DNA from: Chloroflexota bacterium
GTDB taxonomy: Bacteria; Chloroflexota; Dehalococcoidia; SM23-28-2; HRBIN24
Reading direction: 5' to 3'
Assembly (NCBI GenBank): GCA_030550295.1
Contig: JAUQPQ010000098.1
Span: 1 to 5,455 of the forward strand
DNA length: 5,455 nt
In this document: positions 1 through 5,455 of the stretch, one piece after another
Position numbering within the stretch: position 1 is the first letter of the stretch
Layout: each line of letters starts with the position of its first letter
Notes under the pieces: generated by a model
What the model was told of the DNA's origin: nothing
What the model saw: only the letters and a program-made list of their open reading frames with translations
Databases searched by the model: none
Made by a program: the position numbers and the translations under genes

Positions 1-18
1 GCTAAAGCTGGGCTTGTT

Positions 19-24
19 CATAAT
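19..24 (+). promoter_or_regulatory. Possible -10 box upstream of first binding-protein gene
   Basis: CATAAT matches the sigma-70 type TATAAT at five of six positions and lies 44 bases before the start codon. The matching -35 element would fall at or beyond the window edge, so it cannot be checked. The 68 bases before the gene show no convincing coding sequence; a TAA at 3-5 could equally be the end of an upstream gene, in which case this gene might sit inside a longer operon. Confidence 0.2.
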
Positions 25-53
25 TCCCACCACCAGAGGCCTCGAAGGTCTGA

Positions 54-62
54 AAAGGAGGT
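54..62 (+). promoter_or_regulatory. Strong Shine-Dalgarno site
   Basis: AAAGGAGGT is close to a perfect anti-16S complement and ends 6 bases before the ATG at 69. It fixes that start and predicts efficient translation of the first binding-protein gene, in contrast to the second copy. Confidence 0.9.
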
Positions 63-68
63 AGGATC

Positions 69-1394
69 ATGGGGAAGCGTTTTAAGTGGCTAGCCTTTGG
101 CCTCCTGGGGGCCTTCCTTGCCCTAGGCCTAGTGGCCTGTGAAGAGGAGGCTGCACCTACTACTCCTACGCCAGGGGTAGCTAGGCCCCCAGGCTGGAAG
201 CAAGTGAAGACCGATTTCGGAGTCACAGATAAGGAGATCGTTATAGGGCAGACTACGGCTCTCTCCGGCAGTGCTGCGGCCGTATATCAGCCCATTGCTC
301 CCGCTTTGCAAGCCTACGTTCGCAAGGTGAACCAGGAGGATGGGGGCGTCTGTGGCCGCCAGATAAGGCTGATCATTGAGGACGACCAGTACTCTCCTGC
401 CCCTGCCCTAGAGAAGGCGAAGAAGCTGGCCGAGCAAGATAAGGTAGTGGCCTTCTTCGGCAACCTGGGCACTCCTGCCGTCACCGGCCAGGTGGACTAC
501 ATCAACGACCCCAACGGCGACGGCAACCCGGCCGACGGCATACCTCACCTGCTGGTATCCACTGGTGCGGGCAAATGGAACAACCCCCAGAAGTGGCCAT
601 GGACCACTAGCTTCATCCCCGCCTACCCTGACGAGGGTAAGATCCTTGCCACCTTCCTGAACGAGAACGCCCAGAGCTTTGTAGGCAAGCCCGTGTCCCA
701 GGTGAAGGTGGCCATCCTCTACCAGAACGACGACTTTGGCAAGGACGGTCGGGACGGTTTCAAGGAGGCCTTCAAGGGCCAGATCGTCACCGAGCAGGCC
801 TATGAGAGCACCGCAACCGACATCACCTCCCAGATAGCTAACATGCGGGCTGCCAACCCCGACGTGCTTTACCTCTACTCTACCCCCGCCTTTACGGCTC
901 ACGTCTTCCGCTATATGATCACCAACAACTGGCGGCCCAAGGTGTTAATGAGTTACGTGAATCCTCCCGCCACCCTCGGTACTCTCCTGAGGGACCAGGG
1001 CGGTACTCAGGCTATCGCTGGCACCGTGGCCACGTCCTACATCCTGGACATCGTGACTGATGCCAACCGCCCCGAGATGCAGGCACACAAGCGCATCATG
1101 GAGACGTACGGGGGGCCACCTGTACAGCAGCTCTCCCTATACGCCCAGGCCCTTGGGGAGACGATGGTCCAGATCCTCAAGATCGCTTGCGATCGTGGGG
1201 ACATGACGCGGCGGGGGGTTATGGATGCAGCCGAGTCTATAAGGGGCTTCCAGCCCTCCACCCTTATCCCGGGCATCACTATCACCATGTCCAAGACGGA
1301 TCACCGGGCTGTCCAGTCCCTCATGCCAGTGGAGGTCCAGGCCGACGGCTCCACCAAGTGGCTCCTCAAGGAGCCCATCAGCACGGAGAAGTGA
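69..1394 (+). CDS. ABC transporter substrate-binding lipoprotein, LivK-type (copy 1)
   Basis: This is a 441-residue periplasmic-binding-protein of the branched-chain amino-acid/amide (Peripla_BP_6, type I fold) family. It should capture a small solute outside the membrane and hand it to a permease/ATPase complex not present in this window. Residues 1-24 are a lipoprotein signal: basic MGKRFK, a hydrophobic stretch, then lipobox LVAC with lipidated Cys24, followed by acidic EEE and a Thr/Pro linker. The mature domain opens with the family signature VTDKEIVIGQTTALSG (about residues 52-67). Family landmarks are GRQIRLIIEDDQY after Cys95, the ligand loop STGAGKW (164-170), LYQNDDFGKD (about 217-226), and a C-terminal CDRGDMTR helix (Cys374 on). 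An insert DPNGDGNPADG at 147-157 resembles a calcium-binding loop. Besides the lipid cysteine, the only cysteines are Cys95 and Cys374. The start is set by the strong ribosome site. A paralogue follows 63 bases downstream. The natural ligand cannot be read from sequence; amino acids, amides and other small organic solutes are all possible for the family. Confidence 0.93.
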   Translation: MGKRFKWLAFGLLGAFLALGLVACEEEAAPTTPTPGVARPPGWKQVKTDFGVTDKEIVIGQTTALSGSAAAVYQPIAPALQAYVRKVNQEDGGVCGRQIRLIIEDDQYSPAPALEKAKKLAEQDKVVAFFGNLGTPAVTGQVDYINDPNGDGNPADGIPHLLVSTGAGKWNNPQKWPWTTSFIPAYPDEGKILATFLNENAQSFVGKPVSQVKVAILYQNDDFGKDGRDGFKEAFKGQIVTEQAYESTATDITSQIANMRAANPDVLYLYSTPAFTAHVFRYMITNNWRPKVLMSYVNPPATLGTLLRDQGGTQAIAGTVATSYILDIVTDANRPEMQAHKRIMETYGGPPVQQLSLYAQALGETMVQILKIACDRGDMTRRGVMDAAESIRGFQPSTLIPGITITMSKTDHRAVQSLMPVEVQADGSTKWLLKEPISTEK

Positions 1395-1406
1395 TATAAG
1401 GGGAAG

Positions 1407-1442
1407 GGGGGCGGCGGGGCGCTCGCCTGCCCCGCCGCCCCC
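1407..1442 (+). other. Perfect 14-bp GC-only stem-loop between the two binding-protein genes
   Basis: Left arm GGGGGCGGCGGGGC (1407-1420) pairs without mismatch with 1429-1442 across the 8-base loop GCTCGCCT. It begins 12 bases after the stop of copy 1. No run of T follows on either strand, so it is not a standard intrinsic terminator. Candidate roles are an intercistronic RNA-stabilising structure that favours the upstream message, a partial attenuator, or a U-tract-less terminator. The structure itself is certain; its role is inference. Confidence 0.75.
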
Positions 1443-1457
1443 ACCTGGCAAAGGGGA

Positions 1458-2726
1458 ATGGGGGCGCTTCCTCCTATACCGAGGAGGTGGGGCCCCCTAC
1501 TATTTGTTTGTCTCCTCCTTCTAGGCGTAGCCTGCGCTAGCGAGACCAAAGAAATACCGAGTCCGTCCCCTCTAGCCACCGACCATGGGGTTACTGCTGA
1601 TGAGGTGCGGTTGGGCGCCACTTTGCCTCTAAGTGGCCCGTCATCTCCCCCGGGACTAGCTATAGCCCAGACCCTTCAGGCCTACTTCGCCAAGGTAAAC
1701 CAGGAGGGAGGAGTGTGCCAGCGCCGCATAACCCTCCTTATAGAGGACGACCAATACAGTCCCCCCCTGGCACTGGAAAAGGCGAGGAAACTTGTAGAGC
1801 AGGACGATATCTTGGCCTTCGTGGCTAATTTAGGCGGTTCCAATGTTTTCACTCAGTCCTCCTTCATCCAAGACCCCAACGGCGATGGCAATATGTCAGA
1901 TGGAGTCCCCCTTCTATTCAGTGGTAGCGGATCGCCAGCGATCACCGACGCAACCAGATTCCCTTGGATTATTCCCTTCCTCCCCGACTATGCTACCGAT
2001 GGCCGCGTCTTAGGAAGGCACCTCACTTCCATGTTCCAAAGGGCTGCCCTGCTCTATCAGGCCGACGAGCTGGGTAGGGAAGCGATGCGAGGCTTTAAGG
2101 AGGCCTTCCAAGGGGAGATAGTGGCCGAGCAGACCTATCAGCCTGGGGCACCTGAAGTTTCGTCGCAGGTGGCTGCCCTTAAGGCTAGCCAGCCCCAGGT
2201 AGTGGTCTTCTTTGGTGTTCCGGCGGTGGCAGCTCAGCTGGTGAGGTCGGCCCAGGCCCTAGGGTGGCAGCCTATTTTAGCATCTGGCTCTGTCTTTTCG
2301 CCTGCGCAGGTGGCGGCCATCCTAGGGGGGAGGGAGGGCCCAGAGGCGGGCTTCCGCGCTCTGCCTCCTTTCATATCTACTGCCTTCCTGAAAGACCCAA
2401 GGTTAGATGCCCAAGATGAGGCCCTCATGGAGCATGTGCGCCTGTTGGAGGAATATGGAGGCCCACCTATGCCCCAGTTCCCCACTATTTGGGGGCAGGT
2501 GGTGGGGGAGGCTACCGTGGCTGTGTTAAAGGAGGCGTGCCGCAGGGGAGACATGACTAGGGCGGGTGTTCTGAAGGCGGCGGAGTCGCTAGGGCGTGTG
2601 GAGAGTGGCCTTATTCTGCCAGGGGTAGAGGTAACCATCGGCCCTTACGACCATAAGGCGATAGAGCAGCTAGCGATTATCAGCGTGAAGGAGGGCCGAT
2701 GGGAGCGCCAGCTTCCCGGGAGATAG
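1458..2726 (+). CDS. ABC transporter substrate-binding lipoprotein, LivK-type (copy 2, diverged paralogue)
   Basis: This 422-residue protein is a paralogue of the preceding gene and belongs to the same type I solute-binding family. The signal peptide has n-region PRR, a Leu-rich core and lipobox GVAC with lipidated Cys26; Gly at -3 is less usual than the Leu of copy 1. The domain starts at VTADEVRLGATLPLSG. Similarity to copy 1 is clearest from the VC at residue 86: over the 32 residues from GVC to EQD, 24 are identical. The insert DPNGDGNMSDG (139-149) and cysteines 87 and 361 match those of copy 1. Differences fall in probable ligand loops: FSGSGSPAI replaces VSTGAGKW, and Leu205 (DELG) replaces Phe223 (DDFG). 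Synonymous positions are heavily changed, so the duplication is old. No stop lies between the genes in this frame, but ATG 1458 is the only sensible start: no ATG, GTG or TTG precedes it in frame after the upstream TGA. Its last 47 bases overlap the 3' end of the opposing gene. Confidence 0.9.
   Translation: MGALPPIPRRWGPLLFVCLLLLGVACASETKEIPSPSPLATDHGVTADEVRLGATLPLSGPSSPPGLAIAQTLQAYFAKVNQEGGVCQRRITLLIEDDQYSPPLALEKARKLVEQDDILAFVANLGGSNVFTQSSFIQDPNGDGNMSDGVPLLFSGSGSPAITDATRFPWIIPFLPDYATDGRVLGRHLTSMFQRAALLYQADELGREAMRGFKEAFQGEIVAEQTYQPGAPEVSSQVAALKASQPQVVVFFGVPAVAAQLVRSAQALGWQPILASGSVFSPAQVAAILGGREGPEAGFRALPPFISTAFLKDPRLDAQDEALMEHVRLLEEYGGPPMPQFPTIWGQVVGEATVAVLKEACRRGDMTRAGVLKAAESLGRVESGLILPGVEVTIGPYDHKAIEQLAIISVKEGRWERQLPGR
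1460..1497 (+). promoter_or_regulatory. Hairpin over the start region of copy 2
   Basis: GGGGGC (1460-1465, beginning at the G of the ATG) can pair with GCCCCC (1492-1497), enclosing a second stem CCTCCT (1470-1475) with AGGAGG (1482-1487) around the loop ATACCG. The ribosome site upstream, AAAGGGGA, ends almost against the ATG, which is poor spacing. The fold could limit initiation at the second binding protein or open under some condition. The pairing is seen directly; a regulatory role is speculation, and GC-rich codons for the signal peptide (LPPIPRRWGP) could produce it by chance. Confidence 0.35.
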
Positions 2727-3423
2727 GAGGCCTGTTGTTCAATTGGGCTAGCTTGCGCAGTCCCTTGCGCGTATCAGAGGCGACTCTCGCCAGGTCACAG
2801 CGCTTGAGTCTCTCCTTGAATAGCCAGTAGGTGAACTCGTTTTTCTCCTCCACGTCTAGCCAGTCCCTAGGGGGGAGACCATGGGCGGCCAGAAATTGGT
2901 TCCACAGGGCAGGCCTTGTCTCGCCGTAGATGCGTATAAAGACCTCGTCGTCAATGTCCTTATTTTCCCAGACGTTGGCCAAGCGTTCCTTGGCCACTTC
3001 ATCGTGCACTGCCAGTTGGATCGCCTCCTCCACGATCACGCCGTAGAAGAAATTTAGGTGGGCCCGGTATTTGGCATCGCCAATAAGGGACCGAAACTCC
3101 TCCTCGGTCAGCTCCAAGGGGGGGCGGCCCCGGAAGAGGAGTGCCTCTATCTCTTCCTGAGGCACTATGTCCATTAGTTCCAAGGCTAGGCGCTGGGCTA
3201 GCAGGAGCCAGTCGAAGGCCTCATTGGCGATGAGGTAACGGTAGGTATGGCCCCTTACTTCTTCCTGGGGAAGACGCCAACGGGAGATCGCCTCTAAGAG
3301 GGCTAAGGCCCAGGGCTTCTCGCCCCTCTCCACTTGATGGCGCATCTCCAAGATGATCTCTTGGGCCTCGCCTATCGCTTCTGGGGAGGGCTGGGTTGAT
3401 GCCTTTACGTTGGCCTCACACAT
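2680..3423 (-). CDS. Unrecognised helical protein, translationally coupled to secA
   Basis: I do not recognise this 247-residue protein. It has no signal peptide or membrane segment and looks cytosolic, mainly helical and acidic. It has a helix rich in Leu/Ala (about 70-87, FDWLLLAQRLALELMDIV), a middle block with HLNFFYG (122-128), and a conserved-looking block near the end with NEFTYWLFKERLKRCDLARV (195-214). The tail from about residue 229 is Pro/Gly-rich and probably disordered. The ATG start at 3423 overlaps the secA stop in ATGTGTGA. A GTG at 3432 would give 250 residues and a 17-base overlap. Neither has a clear Shine-Dalgarno, so coupling to secA translation is likely. The position after secA, where many bacteria have prfB, gives no function by itself, and the sequence does not look like release factor 2 (no GGQ motif). 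The 3' end overlaps the convergent binding-protein gene by 47 bp. The long open frame, sensible composition and tight linkage to secA support a real gene. Confidence 0.8.
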   Translation of the reverse strand: MCEANVKASTQPSPEAIGEAQEIILEMRHQVERGEKPWALALLEAISRWRLPQEEVRGHTYRYLIANEAFDWLLLAQRLALELMDIVPQEEIEALLFRGRPPLELTEEEFRSLIGDAKYRAHLNFFYGVIVEEAIQLAVHDEVAKERLANVWENKDIDDEVFIRIYGETRPALWNQFLAAHGLPPRDWLDVEEKNEFTYWLFKERLKRCDLARVASDTRKGLRKLAQLNNRPPISREAGAPIGPPSR

Positions 3424-5455
3424 TTCGGCCACAGCACTTCTTGTACTTGCGACCGCTGCCGCAGGGGCAGGGGTCGTTCCTGCCCACCTTTCCTCGCACG
3501 GCGGCCCCGACGGGCTGGGGGCGCTCTTCCTGGCCAGGGCCTCGCTCCTGCAGGTTGCGAGGACGGGAGGGCGTTGCAGGCACCAGGGTCTCGCGGAAGA
3601 TGCGCCGGACGGTGAGGGAGCGTATGTGCTGTATCAGCTGCTCCCACATGTCGTGGGCCTCGCGGCGGAAGATAGTGAGGGGGTCTCGTCCCCCATAGCC
3701 GTGGAGGCCCACCCCTTGGCGCATCTCGTCGAGGGCGGTAAGGTGGTCTACCCAGAGGCGGTCGATGGTGGTAAGCATCACTAGCCGCTCGAATAGGCGC
3801 ATCATATCGGGGCCAAGGGCTCGCTCCTTCTCCTCTAGTAGCCTCTGGGCATGGGCCAGGAGGCGCTCTTCCAGCTCGTTGGGTTCTATCTCCTCTATCT
3901 CTTCTGCAGAGAGGGGTGGGGGGACGAAGAAGAGGTCGACAAGGGCCTGATGGAAGGCCTTCGGCTTCCTTTCAGATTGCTCGTAGTATCGGTCGACAAG
4001 CTCGCGGACCTCCTGGGTAATCATGTCCCATATGTTGGCCTTCAGGTCGGCCCCTTCTAGGATCTTGCGCCGCTCCCGGTATATGAGCTCCCGCTGGGTG
4101 TTCATCACGTCGTCATACTGGACGACGTGCTTGCGGATGTCGAAGTTGTGGGCCTCTACCTTGGTCTGGGCCTGTTCGATGGCCTTGGAGACGAGGCGGC
4201 TCTCCAAGGGGGTGTCTTCGTCCATGCCGAGGCGGGCCAATAGGCCGCGCACCCATTCGGGGGCGAAGCGGCGCATGATGTCATCATCAAAGGAGACGAA
4301 GAAGCGAGAAGAGCCAGGGTCGCCCTGGCGGCCGGAGCGGCCTCGGAGCTGGTTGTCGATGCGGCGGGCTTCATGGCGCTCTGTCCCTATAACGTGGAGG
4401 CCACCGGCAGCCACTACTAGGTCATGTTCCTCTTGCCAGAGGCGGCGGACCTCTTGGCGGATCTCTGCCTGATGTTGGGGGGGCAAAGTGAGAAGGTTGA
4501 GGCCTTTCTCTCTGGCCAACTTCTCAGCCAGTAGCTCGGGGTTGCCCCCGAGGATGATGTCCACACCACGGCCGGCCATATTGGTGGCGATGGTTACGGC
4601 CCCATACCGTCCTGCTTGGGCTATGATGGCCGCCTCCCGCTCATGGTGCTTGGCGTTGAGGACTTGGGGCTCCCTAAGGGGGCATATCTGATGGAAACGG
4701 GCGCACTGAGGATTGCGACAGACGGCCTGACGACGTACCATCTCCGCCAGGCGCTCAGAGTTCTCGATCGATACGGTGCCTACTAGAACTGGTCTTCCTT
4801 GGGCGTGGACGTTCTCTATCTCGCGGACTATAGCCCGCCACTTCCCCCTTTCTGTCCGGTACACAACGTCGTGGTGGTCGGTGCGTATCATGGGTTTGTG
4901 GGTGGGGATGACCACCACATCTAGGCCGTATATGGTGCGAAACTCTTCCCTTTCCGTCCAGGCCGTTCCCGTCATGCCGGCAAGCTTCCGATACATGCGG
5001 AAGTAGTTCTGAATGGTGATGGTGGCGTAGGTAATGGACTCCCTTTGGATGGGAACCCCCTCTTTGGCCTCTACGGCCTGATGTAGGCCGTCAGACCATC
5101 GGCGCCCAAACATGAGGCGCCCGGTGAACTCATCCACTATGATCACCTGTCCATCCTTCACTACGTAGTCTCGGTCCCGTTGGTAAAGGGCGTGGGCCTT
5201 AAGGGCGGCGTCCAGGAAGCGGGTAAGCCGGTAGTGCTGGGGATCGTAGATGTTGGAGATGCCCAAGGCCTTCTCCACCTTGGCTATCCCTTCCTCACTG
5301 AGGGTGACGGTGCGGTGTTTGTGATCCACCAGGTAGTCTATGTCCTGCTGGAGGCGGGACACGATGCGGGCGAACGTCTTGTAAATCTCGTCCGATTCCT
5401 CAGCTGGCGCCGATATGATGAGGGGGGTGCGAGCCTCATCGATCAGGATGTTGTC
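3416..5455 (-). CDS. secA: Protein translocase motor ATPase SecA (5' part outside window)
   Basis: This is the C-terminal 679 residues of SecA, which drives unfolded preproteins through SecYEG by ATP hydrolysis at the cytoplasmic face. The N-terminal part with Walker A lies beyond 5455. The fragment begins inside the Walker B region with DNILIDEARTPLIIS (1-15; Asn where Ser is usual). The preprotein cross-linking domain follows, then VDEFTGR (107-113), the return to NBD1 with LAGMTGTA (158-165), and NBD2 with GTVSIENSERL (226-236), TNMAGRGVDI (291-300), IGTERHE, and the arginine finger motif QLRGRSGRQGDPGSS (369-383). The helical scaffold and wing follow (YDDVMNTQRE; LWVDHLTALDEMRQG). A short Pro/Arg-rich linker leads to the zinc tail CPCGSGRKYKKCC (Cys663, 665, 674, 675), which in the family binds SecB or ribosomes. 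Frame 5363-5455 is open and homologous, so an internal start at 5362 (a GTG read as Val) is not the true beginning. Unusual: an extra segment of about 16 residues in NBD2, at roughly 242-263, carries three Cys and one His. A coupled gene follows. Confidence 0.97.
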   Translation of the reverse strand, partial: DNILIDEARTPLIISAPAEESDEIYKTFARIVSRLQQDIDYLVDHKHRTVTLSEEGIAKVEKALGISNIYDPQHYRLTRFLDAALKAHALYQRDRDYVVKDGQVIIVDEFTGRLMFGRRWSDGLHQAVEAKEGVPIQRESITYATITIQNYFRMYRKLAGMTGTAWTEREEFRTIYGLDVVVIPTHKPMIRTDHHDVVYRTERGKWRAIVREIENVHAQGRPVLVGTVSIENSERLAEMVRRQAVCRNPQCARFHQICPLREPQVLNAKHHEREAAIIAQAGRYGAVTIATNMAGRGVDIILGGNPELLAEKLAREKGLNLLTLPPQHQAEIRQEVRRLWQEEHDLVVAAGGLHVIGTERHEARRIDNQLRGRSGRQGDPGSSRFFVSFDDDIMRRFAPEWVRGLLARLGMDEDTPLESRLVSKAIEQAQTKVEAHNFDIRKHVVQYDDVMNTQRELIYRERRKILEGADLKANIWDMITQEVRELVDRYYEQSERKPKAFHQALVDLFFVPPPLSAEEIEEIEPNELEERLLAHAQRLLEEKERALGPDMMRLFERLVMLTTIDRLWVDHLTALDEMRQGVGLHGYGGRDPLTIFRREAHDMWEQLIQHIRSLTVRRIFRETLVPATPSRPRNLQERGPGQEERPQPVGAAVRGKVGRNDPCPCGSGRKYKKCCGRNV
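4664..4729 (-). other. Cys/His-rich insert within SecA NBD2
   Basis: Fragment residues about 243-264 include CRNPQCARFHQIC, giving Cys246, Cys251, His255 and Cys258 (spacing C-x4-C-x3-H-x2-C). In E. coli SecA about 16 residues separate the SE of the NBD2 motif from VLNAK; here there are 32. The E. coli segment (TKAGIKHN) has no cysteines. Four potential ligands in 13 residues could bind zinc or another metal, but the spacing is not a classical zinc-finger pattern, and binding is inference. Confidence 0.6.

Noticed and set aside
408..902. A 164-codon open frame on the minus strand inside binding-protein copy 1.
   Set aside because: It is antisense to a clear family member. Its Val/Gly/Leu-rich composition is typical of a GC-rich shadow frame, with no start signal or family motif.
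1392..1460. Stop-codon readthrough joining the two binding proteins: 21 sense codons link the TGA to the next ATG in the same frame, with a strong hairpin just after the stop.
   Set aside because: The result would place a second complete lipoprotein signal peptide in the middle of an exported protein, which is implausible. The shared frame has a one-in-three chance, and GC-rich DNA lacks stops.
2712..2775. Possible bidirectional terminator at the convergent junction (palindrome TCCCGGGA; repeated CTTGCGC).
   Set aside because: The palindrome is only 8 bp with no loop or T-tract, and the CTTGCGC copies are direct, not inverted, so they do not form a stem.
3353..3784. A 143-codon plus-strand open frame across the secA 3' end and the following gene.
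   Set aside because: It runs antisense to the highly conserved SecA C-terminus and the coupled gene; its residues are low-complexity Ala/Gly/Val and match nothing recognisable.
4023..4472. A 149-codon plus-strand open frame inside secA.
   Set aside because: It is antisense to conserved SecA NBD2/scaffold sequence, and its Arg/Ser-rich composition is what a shadow frame gives here.
3416..5362. Taking secA to start at 5362 as a short, complete SecA variant.
   Set aside because: The frame stays open to 5455 and encodes DNILIDEARTPLIIS, the canonical SecA sequence just after Walker B. The gene is simply cut by the window edge.

Overview
The window is GC-rich bacterial DNA with four protein-coding genes in two convergent pairs. 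No RNA genes, mobile elements or CRISPR arrays were seen. The SecA sequence and the lipoprotein-type branched-chain amino-acid-like binding proteins suggest a member of the Chloroflexota, possibly a Dehalococcoidia-like lineage. That is an impression from sequence style, with no search behind it.

Left half, plus strand (1-2726): two tandem, diverged paralogues of a LivK-type (Peripla_BP_6) ABC-transporter substrate-binding lipoprotein. The first has an excellent ribosome binding site and a textbook lipobox. The second follows after 63 bases that hold a perfect 14-bp GC-only stem-loop. It has a poorly spaced Shine-Dalgarno and a start codon that can be folded into a hairpin. Both proteins share a calcium-loop-like insert (DPNGDGN..DG) and one pair of conserved cysteines, but differ at likely ligand-contact loops. 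They probably feed one or more permease/ATPase complexes encoded elsewhere, with different ligands or expression levels.

Right half, minus strand (5455-2680): the 3' three quarters of secA, the motor ATPase of the Sec pathway, followed by an unrecognised, soluble, mostly helical 247-residue protein whose start overlaps the secA stop by 8 bases (ATGTGTGA), so the two are probably translationally coupled. The unknown gene converges on the second binding-protein gene and their coding 3' ends overlap by 47 bp, which leaves no room for an ordinary intergenic terminator.

The most interesting items are a cysteine/histidine-containing insert (C-x4-C-x3-H-x2-C) in the second nucleotide-binding domain of SecA, well away from its usual C-terminal zinc motif; the unknown secA-coupled protein; and the shared Ca-loop-like insert in the binding proteins. 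No wholly new multi-gene system is evident here.
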